Assembly: GCA_902782905.1 (NCBI GenBank)
Contig: CACZPB010000180.1
Span: forward strand, 1 to 13,283
DNA length: 13,283 nucleotides
Direction of reading: 5' to 3'
Origin: an uncultured bacterium
Lineage (GTDB): Bacteria; Cyanobacteriota; Vampirovibrionia; Gastranaerophilales; Gastranaerophilaceae
Shown one piece after another: positions 6,220-12,439 of the stretch (its first letter is position 1; each line of letters opens with the position of its first letter). Made by a program: the position numbers and the translations under genes. Under the pieces are notes generated by a model. That model saw nothing but the letters and a program-made list of their open reading frames with translations. It was not told the DNA's origin and did not search any database.

Positions 6220-6849
6220 TTAATATCCGTTTGTTATAAATTCTCTGTTTCTAAAATTTGCTCCTATAGATGTTGCAATGTCTTCGCACTTTTTAACATC
6301 AATATTATGAATTTTATCAAAACCTGTGACAACACTCATGGAAACATCAATACCAATCGCTTTACAAGATTTTGCGAAGTCAAGCATAGCATCATACGCA
6401 TTTTTTATTTTAGGCTTACAAATTTCATCGTACTGATCTTCATCAGAAGCATTCAAACTTACTGAAACAGAATCAATCAGCCCTTTAAACTCTAACGCTA
6501 CGTTCGTTCTGTATATTGCGTTTGCATGTCCGTTGGTATTTACCCTTATTCTTATATACGGAAAGTTTTTTCTTAAATATTTGCAGAAACTCTTCATCAT
6601 TTCTTTTCTTAGAAAAGGTTCACCATAGCCGCAAAATACGACTTCTTTTGCAGTTTTTTCATACTTATTAAATTGTTCAATGATATCTTCAAGTTCATAA
6701 TTGTCATCATGCCACATTTCACGTCCGCAAACATCATCTTTTTGAGTGCGCAAACAGAAAATACACGCATTTGTGCAGGCATTTGTAAGATTTATATAAA
6801 CAATTTCCGCATTATCATCGTTATTAATTGTGTAAACAAGTGTATACAT
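6220..6849 (-). CDS. TatD-associated radical SAM protein
   Basis: Radical SAM enzyme of unknown reaction, of the type I know as the TatD-linked family (TIGR04038-like). Numbered from the chosen start, the 4Fe-4S motif is C25-x3-C29-x2-C32 within N-L-T-N-A-C-T-N-A-C-I-F-C-L-R, and the SAM-binding GE motif is F-C-G-Y-G-E-P-F-L-R (72-81). The length of 209 aa is that of a bare, slightly truncated radical SAM barrel without an added cluster domain. I choose the ATG at 6847-6849 because GGGGAG lies 7 nt before it; an upstream ATG at 6879 would add 10 residues but has no ribosome site. It is the first gene of the minus-strand operon with maf. The tatD gene is nearby on the opposite strand, consistent with the family's known association. 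The substrate is unknown. Confidence 0.87.
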   Translation of the reverse strand: MYTLVYTINNDDNAEIVYINLTNACTNACIFCLRTQKDDVCGREMWHDDNYELEDIIEQFNKYEKTAKEVVFCGYGEPFLRKEMMKSFCKYLRKNFPYIRIRVNTNGHANAIYRTNVALEFKGLIDSVSVSLNASDEDQYDEICKPKIKNAYDAMLDFAKSCKAIGIDVSMSVVTGFDKIHNIDVKKCEDIATSIGANFRNREFITNGY

Positions 6850-6911
6850 TCTAATACTCCCCATAAAATTATAAAACAAAATAAATACAAATTCACCATT
6901 TTTAAATAATA

Positions 6912-6920
6912 TGTTATAAT
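6912..6920 (+). promoter_or_regulatory. Extended -10 promoter of the small exported protein
   Basis: TGTTATAAT, a TGN extended -10 with perfect TATAAT, followed about 10 nt later by the AGGAG ribosome site (6931-6935) and the ATG at 6942. The intergenic region is divergent; a weaker TATAAT on the minus strand at 6868-6873 may serve the radical SAM operon. Confidence 0.6.
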
Positions 6921-6941
6921 ACTAAAAAAAAGGAGCAGAAT

Positions 6942-7229
6942 ATGAGAATTTTATTATCAATTTTAGTTTTGTGCTTGACTGCAACATTTGCTTTTGCAGA
7001 CAATCTTTTCGGAGAAGTAAATCCTTTCCCGACACAAAATTTTTCACCGGAGTTAAATAACATCTACGAAGCAAAACCAACAGTAATTCAGCAAGAAGTT
7101 AAAACTGCTAAAAAATCAGGCTGGTGGAGAAGAGCAAAGAACAACGAAACTCCTGAAATTCAAACTCCGGAAGCTAATGAAGGGGTAATTAAGGATACAG
7201 GATTTGTTGTAATTCCTGCAAACAAATAA
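6942..7229 (+). CDS. Small exported protein of unknown function, 95 aa
   Basis: A clear Sec signal peptide: M-R-I, hydrophobic LLSILVLCLTATFAF, then a probable cleavage after A-F-A (about residue 19, before D-N). The mature part of about 75 residues is polar, with a basic aromatic patch S-G-W-W-R-R-A-K (59-66) in the middle and a Glu/Pro/Thr-rich tail. No lipobox Cys follows the hydrophobic core, so it is not a lipoprotein by this reading, and there is no second membrane segment. No family is recognised. The start is supported by AGGAG 6 nt upstream and a good extended -10. Its TAA directly abuts the stop codon of the convergent metalloprotease gene. Confidence 0.8.
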   Translation: MRILLSILVLCLTATFAFADNLFGEVNPFPTQNFSPELNNIYEAKPTVIQQEVKTAKKSGWWRRAKNNETPEIQTPEANEGVIKDTGFVVIPANK

Positions 7230-8012
7230 TTAGCGTTTTTTAGGTTGATTATTGTTTAGATAATCTTTTACATTTGGTGCTATAGATATATTCTGTAGCA
7301 TCATTTTGTATTTCTTTAAGTCACCAATATTAGATGCTTCTTCCAACAAATCGCGCTTTACGGAAATTTGCATTCTGCCATTTTCCTCTACCGAGTTATT
7401 TTTCGCATCAATTTTTCTTATAACAGCATCCAAATCAGTAGCGGTTGATATTCCGTACTTTGATGCAAGCTGCTTGACAGAAGCTCCGGCTGATAGTCTG
7501 TATAACCAATTTATTGAATACTTATCATTTTCGGAAAGCGCAGAAACACCGTATTGATGCGGTGTATACATGATATCAGTTTTGTACGGACTATGATTAA
7601 GCCCCAGAGAATGACCTATTTCGTGAAGTATTGTGTGATAAACCTCTATATCACTATCATACTGCTGGTGAATTCTACCATCTGTAAGCCCTATAGATAC
7701 CTCTGCCCCCGCAAGTCTCCCTTGAGAATCCCAGTTAAAATAGCAATGACCGAGAGCCTGTCTGTCAACTCGTTTCCAATCAACGTTAATCAAAGAGTCA
7801 TACAGATTGTTTGTAATTCTGAACTTCAATTTGCCCCCTGTGGCAGCAGCCCAGACAGAGAATGCATCCATGACCATTTTTCTGAATTTATGGTCTTCAC
7901 CGACTTTTGAGTAAAATTTCATCGGAGCAATATAAACCGTAAGAGTGTTAACGGGCCACCTCATAACGTTCCCGTTTTTTACACTTCCGTTTAGATAGGT
8001 ATATCTTTGCAT
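7230..8012 (-). CDS. Matrixin-type (M10) zinc metalloprotease, no signal peptide
   Basis: Zinc endopeptidase of the metzincin clan. The zinc motif H-E-I-G-H-S-L-G-L-N-H spans 130-140 with ligands H130, H134, H140 and catalytic E131; the Met-turn M148 follows in T-D-I-M-Y. Residues about 17-170 form the catalytic domain: W19-P-V-N-T-L-T-V-Y-I is its usual first strand and W54 lies in the first helix. The remaining 90 residues contain a G-A-S-V-K-Q-L-A-S-K-Y-G-I-S stretch resembling a LysM-like or helix-turn motif, then a Lys/Asn-rich tail. There is no signal peptide, cysteine-switch propeptide or membrane segment, which is unusual for a family normally secreted. Upstream in-frame sequence has no better start before a stop. 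The ATG lacks a ribosome site and follows a -10 box at leaderless spacing. Confidence 0.88.
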   Translation of the reverse strand: MQRYTYLNGSVKNGNVMRWPVNTLTVYIAPMKFYSKVGEDHKFRKMVMDAFSVWAAATGGKLKFRITNNLYDSLINVDWKRVDRQALGHCYFNWDSQGRLAGAEVSIGLTDGRIHQQYDSDIEVYHTILHEIGHSLGLNHSPYKTDIMYTPHQYGVSALSENDKYSINWLYRLSAGASVKQLASKYGISTATDLDAVIRKIDAKNNSVEENGRMQISVKRDLLEEASNIGDLKKYKMMLQNISIAPNVKDYLNNNQPKKR

Positions 8013-8018
8013 AACATA

Positions 8019-8027
8019 AGTATACCA
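8019..8027 (-). promoter_or_regulatory. Extended -10 of the metalloprotease gene, leaderless spacing
   Basis: On the minus strand TGGTATACT ends six bases (TATGTT) before the ATG at 8012. The seventh base after the -10 is the A of the start codon, so transcription probably starts at the ATG. No Shine-Dalgarno sequence exists. The geometry is the same as at tatD. Confidence 0.55.
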
Positions 8028-8041
8028 TGGTTTTATATTTG

Positions 8042-8075
8042 TGTTTTAATATATGTAGGTTGAGTATTACTCAAC
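8042..8075 (+). promoter_or_regulatory. gltX promoter and 17-bp palindrome in its leader
   Basis: TGTTTTAAT (8042-8050) is a plausible extended -10 for gltX, with transcription expected near 8057. Immediately after is GTTGAGTA-T-TACTCAAC (8059-8075), a perfect 8-bp inverted repeat around one base, which would be the first bases of the transcript. It is followed by the AAGGAAGGA ribosome site and the ATG at 8098. It could be a repressor site blocking early elongation or a 5' hairpin stabilising the mRNA. No T-box-like structure fits in this 40-nt leader. Confidence 0.5.
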
Positions 8076-8097
8076 AACAAAAGGAAGGAATATAAAT

Positions 8098-9573
8098 ATG
8101 TCAGAAGTAAGAGTAAGAATTGCGCCTTCACCAAGCGGAAACCTTCACATAGGTACAGCTAGAACGGCTTTATTTAACTATTTATTCGCTAAGAAAAATA
8201 ACGGAAAATTTGTTTTAAGAATTGAAGATACCGATGCAGAGAGAACAAGTCAGGAATATGTAGATAATATTTTTGACTCATTAAAAGCACTCGGCTTAAA
8301 CTGGGACGAAGGTCCTGATGTTGGCGGAGATTTTGGTCCGTATACACAGTCACAACGTTTCGACATTTACCCCAAATATGTTCAAGAACTTCTTGACAAA
8401 GGTTATGCTTATGAATGCTTCTGCACACCTGAAGAACTAGAAGCTGAAAAAGAAGAAGCTACTGCGGCTAAAAAAGCTTACGTCTATTCTAAAAAGTGTG
8501 AAAACTTGACAGATGAAGAAAAAGCGAAACTAAGAGCAGAGGGAAGAAAACCCGCAATCAGATTTAATATTGCAAAAGCTCAAAAAGCTTTTCACGATTC
8601 ATCAATTCTTGAGTTTGATGATTTGGTAAAAGGCAAACTTCACGTTGACACAAACCTGATAGGCGACTTTGTTATTATGAAATCAAACGGTGCGCCGACA
8701 TACAACTTTGCGGTTGTTATTGATGACGCTTTGATGAAAATTTCTCACGTAATAAGAGGTGAAGACCACATTTCTAATACATATAAACAAATCCTGATAT
8801 TTGAAGCACTAGGCTTTGAAGTTCCGAGATTTGGTCACTTGGGTATGATACTTGCACCTGATAGAAGCAAACTCTCAAAACGTCACGGTGCAACTGCTGT
8901 TTCAGACTTTGTTAAAGAAGGCTACTTAACAGATGCATTAATAAATTTTGTTGCACTTTTGGGCTGGTCACCTTCTGACGGAGAAGAAATTAAAACAGTA
9001 GACGAGATTGCGCAAGATTTCAGAATCGGCGAAATTTCTTCTTCTAACTCAATATTTGAGTACGACAAACTAAAATGGATGAACAGTCACTATATCAAAA
9101 TGCTTCCGATTGAAGAATTAAAAGAAAGACTTAAACCGTATTTGACAAAATATAATTTGGATGAACTCGGTGACGAAAAGTATACAAAAATGGTCGAAAT
9201 CACCCGTGAACCATTAACACTTCTTTCTGATATCACAGATGCTGTTCCTTATTTCTTCGGTAAAGATGTCACAATCGACCCAGAAGCACAAAGCGGAACA
9301 TTAGATACAGAAGTTGCACAAAAAGTTCTTGTTGATTTTGTCAATAAAGCAAAAGATTGGGAATGGAGTGAAGAAAATCTTCACGAAAAATTAGCGGATT
9401 TCCGTGCATATTGGAAAGAAACAGACGGTATTAAACCGAAAGTTACCATGTGGGCAATAAGAGCTGCAATAACAGGCAGAACTTGCGGTGCTGATATGGT
9501 TGGCATATTAGAGATTCTGGGCAAAGAAACAAGTTTGTACAGAGCGCAAAAAGCTATTAAAGTAGCTGTATAA
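8098..9573 (+). CDS. gltX: Glutamyl-tRNA synthetase (class I)
   Basis: Charges tRNA-Glu (and, if non-discriminating, tRNA-Gln) with glutamate in the cytoplasm. The 491-aa length is normal. The class I HIGH signature is S-G-N-L-H-I-G (13-19) after R-I-A-P-S-P, and the KMSKS signature is K-L-S-K-R-H-G (258-264). C107-x-C109-x24-C134 matches the spacing of three zinc-ligand cysteines of E. coli GluRS; the fourth position is Asn here rather than His. The C-terminal part from about 320 is the anticodon-binding helical cage. Whether it discriminates tRNA-Gln is not decidable here; glnS and gatCAB are not in the window. AAGGAAGGA precedes the ATG. It is monocistronic and ends at the strong terminator at 9592-9631. 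Confidence 0.97.
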   Translation: MSEVRVRIAPSPSGNLHIGTARTALFNYLFAKKNNGKFVLRIEDTDAERTSQEYVDNIFDSLKALGLNWDEGPDVGGDFGPYTQSQRFDIYPKYVQELLDKGYAYECFCTPEELEAEKEEATAAKKAYVYSKKCENLTDEEKAKLRAEGRKPAIRFNIAKAQKAFHDSSILEFDDLVKGKLHVDTNLIGDFVIMKSNGAPTYNFAVVIDDALMKISHVIRGEDHISNTYKQILIFEALGFEVPRFGHLGMILAPDRSKLSKRHGATAVSDFVKEGYLTDALINFVALLGWSPSDGEEIKTVDEIAQDFRIGEISSSNSIFEYDKLKWMNSHYIKMLPIEELKERLKPYLTKYNLDELGDEKYTKMVEITREPLTLLSDITDAVPYFFGKDVTIDPEAQSGTLDTEVAQKVLVDFVNKAKDWEWSEENLHEKLADFRAYWKETDGIKPKVTMWAIRAAITGRTCGADMVGILEILGKETSLYRAQKAIKVAV

Positions 9574-9591
9574 TAAGATTAAATTAACAAG

Positions 9592-9631
9592 AAAAGCGGC
9601 GGATTGATTATAAAATCAATCCGCCGCTTTT
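9592..9631 (+). terminator. Strong hairpin terminator after gltX
   Basis: An 18-bp perfect stem (AAAAGCGGCGGATTGATT at 9592-9609 against 9614-9631) with a 4-nt loop, starting with AAAA and ending with TTTT, about 18 bp after the gltX stop. It can work in both directions. Confidence 0.88.
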
Positions 9632-9638
9632 AGTAATG

Positions 9639-9803
9639 TTATGGTGATTCTTCGGACTCTGTTAAATTCAATGCAAATTCATTAAATCATTCCCTCAGAA
9701 TGACGGTCTTTTGTGCTGAGTTGTTTTTAGCTGAATATAAATTCAAGTTAAAACGGATACCACTAATATCGTCATTCTGAACGATAGTGAAGAATCGCCA
9801 TTA
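9639..9803. mobile_element. Palindromic MITE-like element, copy 1
   Basis: A 165-bp non-coding element. Outer arms: TTATGGTGATTCTTC (9639-9653) and GAAGAATCGCCATTA (9789-9803). Inner arms: CAGAATGAC (9696-9704) and GTCATTCTG (9771-9779). The core of about 66 bp includes TGAATATAA, TTCAAG and TAAAAC, and aligns with copy 2 with about 12 substitutions and one indel. TTA flanks both ends, either as a 3-bp target duplication or part of the repeat. The left arm carries a long (42-nt) spacer and the right arm a short (8-nt) one, the reverse of copies 2 and 3. It lies between the gltX terminator and the next gene's promoter and encodes nothing. Confidence 0.85.
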
Positions 9804-9846
9804 TTTTTAATAATTACAATCTTTTATTAAGTTTTGTAACAATAGA

Positions 9847-9875
9847 TTTACAAGCCAAGATTCAGTAAATATAAT
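9847..9875 (+). promoter_or_regulatory. Consensus-like sigma-70 promoter upstream of the coiled-coil gene
   Basis: TTTACA (9847-9852), a 17-bp spacer and TATAAT (9870-9875): the closest match to a full -35/-10 promoter in the window. Transcription from about 9882 gives a leader of about 200 nt before the 10082 start codon, with small hairpins at 9905-9917 (CTTGT-AAC-ACAAG) and 10015-10034. A short non-coding RNA ending near 10036 is the alternative. I see nothing else coding in 9804-10081. Confidence 0.6.
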
Positions 9876-10000
9876 AGTTTTAGGGATATAGTGCAATAAT
9901 ATTCCTTGTAACACAAGTCGAAACATGGCAATTTTTATTTTGTCGATGTGTTTATATATGTAAGGCAAAAAAGATGTAAAGGGAATAATGGGATTTTATA

Positions 10001-10036
10001 ACACCCCTTCCCAACCTTCCCCATAAGGGGCAGGAG
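10001..10036. repeat. C/G-rich imperfect palindrome in the coiled-coil gene leader
   Basis: The CCTTCCCC-ATAA-GGGGCAGG hairpin (10015-10034, one mismatch) preceded by CCCCTTCCCAA stands out from AT-rich flanks. It has the look of a dispersed repeat found in many copies in AT-rich gut genomes, but only one copy is in this window. There is no T-run after it, so it is not a normal terminator. It lies 48 bp before the gene. Confidence 0.45.
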
Positions 10037-10081
10037 AAAATTTAAAATAAAACAAGTTGTAAAATATAGGAGTAATTAGTT

Positions 10082-11863
10082 ATGGCAGATGAAATTTCAC
10101 AAGTTCAGCAAACAGGAGTAAATCCTTTATGGCCGATTGGCGGTGCTGCAATAGGTGGTGTTGGAACTTATTATGGAGTACAAAAATATGCAAGCGCACC
10201 ATACAGTTCACATGCTGACTTAATCAAAGAGGAGAACGGCAAGGATGCATTCAACGGCAAGAGCGTAAACGGTGATCAAAAGAATGCATTAAAAATTGCG
10301 GAAGACAAATTCAAAGCTGCCGAAGCAAAATACGATGCAGACTTAAAAGCATACCAAGAAGCTAACAAATTCGGCGTAGAAGAAACTCCTGAATTTAAAG
10401 AGTTGGTAGCAAAACAACAAGCTGCTGAAAAAGCATTGGCTGAAAAAAGAGCTCTTATCGAGCAAGAAACTATAACTGCTCCTAAGAAAGATACAACTCG
10501 TGCTGTAAAGGAAGCTGAAGCTGCAAAAAAAGCTCTTGAAACTGAAATGAAAGCTATTGAAACAACTATTAAGCCAATAAATACAACAATTAACACAGAG
10601 TCAAAACAATTATTTAAACTGTTAAATGAACTTGATGGTTTAGAAGCAAAACTAAGTGAATTACGTAAAAAAGGTGGTACAGAAGCACAAATAGCTGCAA
10701 AAGAGAAATTAGTTCAAGACAAAAAGGCTAAGATAGAAGCATTTACAAAAGGGCTATTTGGTGTTACTGATAAATCAGGCGCACATACTCCTGGAAAAAT
10801 AGAAAAAGAAATTAATAAAATTGAATTCCAGGATGGTATGAGTAAACAAGAAATTGCTGAAGCAAAAAATAAATTGTATCAAGATGCAAAATTGTTTATA
10901 GAAGACATTGTTGCCGAAAGAACAAATAATGAATACCGAAAAACATTAGCAAAAAATACAATAAAAGAACTTGGTGCCAAGAAAGCTGCTGCAGAAGAAC
11001 TTGTAGCTAACACATACAGAGATATAGTTTCTGAATCCTTTAGCAAAGATATAGCAACACAAAAAGTGAAAGCTTTTGCAGAAATGACTCCTGAACAGTT
11101 ATCTGCTGAAATTCAACGTATTAAAACTGTTCAACAATCTAAAATTACTAAATTAGAGAGCCTAAAAGCAAAAATTTCGGCAGATGGAACTTTTAAAGGC
11201 AATGAAAAAGAAATTGAAGAATTAGTAAGATTAGGCGGAAATGGTAAAACAGATAAAGAGATTATTGAGAATGCAATAAAAGATGCTAAACAAAAAATCG
11301 CAAATCTTGACAATTCAATCAAAAATGTTGATTATGTACAAAAAGAGATTGCAAGACTGGGCGGAGTTAAAATTGAAGGCGGCAAGCTTATTGATGCATC
11401 AGGGAAAGAAGTTAAAATATCTTACGATAAATTTGAGCTCCCTGAGAGAAAACTTGAATTGAAAACTCCAAATTTAGAACGAATAGAGTCAAAAATCGGA
11501 AATATCGAAAATGAGATTGCAAAACAATCTGCCGTAAGAAAATTGACTGCACAAGAAGTTGAAGCAAAATTGGCTAATGAAGTAAAAGCTGCACAAGATG
11601 CAAAAGCTGCAGTCGAAACAGCAAAAGCAAACCTTCCTAAGACTGCTGAAAGAAGCGCTGAAGATTTAACAAAAGAATTCATTGAAAAGAATGGTTCTAA
11701 GAAAGATGCAATTACAAAAGCTCTTAAAGAAAGCGAAGCTGAACTCAAACCTCTGTTTGAAAAGAAATGGGGTACAGGTAAAGTAGCAGGTGCCGTTGCA
11801 GCAGGCGCAGCAGTTGTAGGCGCACTTGCTTACCTAATGGCTCCAAAAGGCGACAGAGCTTAA
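10082..11863 (+). CDS. Large coiled-coil protein with hydrophobic segments at both ends, 593 aa
   Basis: No named family recognised. Residues about 14-33 form a glycine-zipper-like hydrophobic segment (P-I-G-G-A-A-I-G-G-V-G-T-Y-Y-G). Residues about 75-565 are almost entirely Ala/Glu/Lys/Gln-rich helix with coiled-coil character, interrupted by short Gly-containing turns. The C-terminus has a second Ala/Gly/Val segment, V-A-G-A-V-A-A-G-A-A-V-V-G-A-L-A-Y-L (568-585), followed by the basic tail M-A-P-K-G-D-R-A. There is no cleavable signal peptide. If both ends insert in membrane, the long rod would arch along or between membranes; alternatively the N-segment is only amphipathic. AGGAG lies 9 nt before the ATG. 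It is monocistronic, with a hairpin 38 bp after the stop. Codon use looks like that of its neighbours. The low-complexity composition means homology searches may mislead. Confidence 0.85.
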   Translation: MADEISQVQQTGVNPLWPIGGAAIGGVGTYYGVQKYASAPYSSHADLIKEENGKDAFNGKSVNGDQKNALKIAEDKFKAAEAKYDADLKAYQEANKFGVEETPEFKELVAKQQAAEKALAEKRALIEQETITAPKKDTTRAVKEAEAAKKALETEMKAIETTIKPINTTINTESKQLFKLLNELDGLEAKLSELRKKGGTEAQIAAKEKLVQDKKAKIEAFTKGLFGVTDKSGAHTPGKIEKEINKIEFQDGMSKQEIAEAKNKLYQDAKLFIEDIVAERTNNEYRKTLAKNTIKELGAKKAAAEELVANTYRDIVSESFSKDIATQKVKAFAEMTPEQLSAEIQRIKTVQQSKITKLESLKAKISADGTFKGNEKEIEELVRLGGNGKTDKEIIENAIKDAKQKIANLDNSIKNVDYVQKEIARLGGVKIEGGKLIDASGKEVKISYDKFELPERKLELKTPNLERIESKIGNIENEIAKQSAVRKLTAQEVEAKLANEVKAAQDAKAAVETAKANLPKTAERSAEDLTKEFIEKNGSKKDAITKALKESEAELKPLFEKKWGTGKVAGAVAAGAAVVGALAYLMAPKGDRA

Positions 11864-11900
11864 GAATCAAAGAAAACCCGAATTACTCGGATATTTTACA

Positions 11901-11937
11901 AACAACAGGCGGTGGAAACTTCCACCGCCTGATTGTT
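11901..11937 (+). terminator. Hairpin terminator after the coiled-coil gene
   Basis: CAGGCGGTGGAA (11906-11917) pairs with TTCCACCGCCTG (11920-11931), extended by AACAA/TTGTT outside with one bulged base. It is a very strong stem but lacks a proper T-run (ATTGTTACA follows), so it may serve more as a 3'-end stabiliser than a classical intrinsic terminator. Confidence 0.65.
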
Positions 11938-11968
11938 ACATAAGTTTTGAAGCCCCAATTATAAAAAG

Positions 11969-12115
11969 TTATGGCGATTCTTCACTGTCGTTCAGAATGA
12001 CAGTCTTTTGTACAGACTTATTTTTTTATTGAATATAATTTCAAGATAAAACGAATACCACAAATATCGTCATTCTGAGGGGAACAACAAAGTTCTCCCC
12101 GAAGAATCGCCATTA
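11969..12115. mobile_element. Palindromic MITE-like element, copy 2
   Basis: A 147-bp element in the same core orientation as copy 1. Outer arms TTATGGCGATTCTTC (11969-11983) and GAAGAATCGCCATTA (12101-12115) are complementary over TGGCGATTCTTC; inner arms CAGAATGAC (11993-12001) and GTCATTCTG (12069-12077). Short arm spacer on the left (ACTGTCGT), long one on the right, where GGGGAAC (12079-12085) and GTTCTCCCC (12092-12100) make a nested hairpin. TTA flanks both ends. The element ends 5 bp before the stop codon of the minus-strand GIY-YIG gene, so it forms that gene's 3' end. Confidence 0.88.
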
Positions 12116-12119
12116 CTTT

Positions 12120-12413
12120 CTACAATATTCTCTCATACAAATCAATCCACTCCGGATTAAATTCATTTATCAAAGCTTCTTTATAAACTCTTTTTTTACT
12201 TTTTAATTGCTTTTCTCGCTCGATAGCAGATAAAATAGAGGGTGAAATTTCATAATATACAAGTTTATTTAAATTATATCTTTTACTAAATCCTTCTACT
12301 ACTTTAGTTTTGTGCTCATATATTCGTTTTGGCAAGTTGCTTGTAACACCTATGTATAAAACGGTGTTTAATTCATTCGTTATAATATAAACATATCCTT
12401 GTTTTTCCTGCAT
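12120..12413 (-). CDS. Small GIY-YIG nuclease-domain protein bracketed by inverted elements
   Basis: Single-domain GIY-YIG protein of the UvrC-like/YhbQ-like group (COG2827 type), 97 aa, full length for that group. The first motif is G-Y-V-Y-I (6-10); L-Y-I-G-V-T (19-24) is the YIG motif. R30 in K-R-I-Y-E-H matches the catalytic Arg. E67 in E-R-E-K-Q-L-K is the likely metal-binding Glu, and N-P-E-W-I-D-L-Y (86-93) is the conserved C-terminal signature. Such domains cleave DNA using one divalent metal; the target is unknown here. No ribosome site precedes the ATG; AT-rich TAATAAT sequence lies within 10-15 nt upstream, so a leaderless or weak mRNA is possible. Copy 2 of the palindromic element lies 5 bp beyond its stop and copy 3 lies 27 bp before its start, in opposite orientation, so gene and repeats may be a functional or mobile unit. 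Confidence 0.9.
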   Translation of the reverse strand: MQEKQGYVYIITNELNTVLYIGVTSNLPKRIYEHKTKVVEGFSKRYNLNKLVYYEISPSILSAIEREKQLKSKKRVYKEALINEFNPEWIDLYERIL

Positions 12414-12439
12414 ACATTATTATTAGCATAAAATTTAAG

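Noticed and set aside
6850..6879. Longer N-terminus for the radical SAM protein (start at 6879)
   Set aside because: The GGGGAG ribosome site sits correctly for the ATG at 6849, while the upstream ATG has none.
10276..11748. Several minus-strand open frames opposite the coiled-coil gene (10276-10596, 11131-11322, 11422-11748)
   Set aside because: Ala/Ser/Phe-rich translations are the expected complement of Lys/Glu/Ala-rich coding sequence; no ribosome sites.
12120..12413. Calling the GIY-YIG protein UvrC or a homing-intron endonuclease
   Set aside because: It is only 97 aa with the nuclease domain alone; UvrC has several further domains, and there is no intron or interrupted host gene around it.
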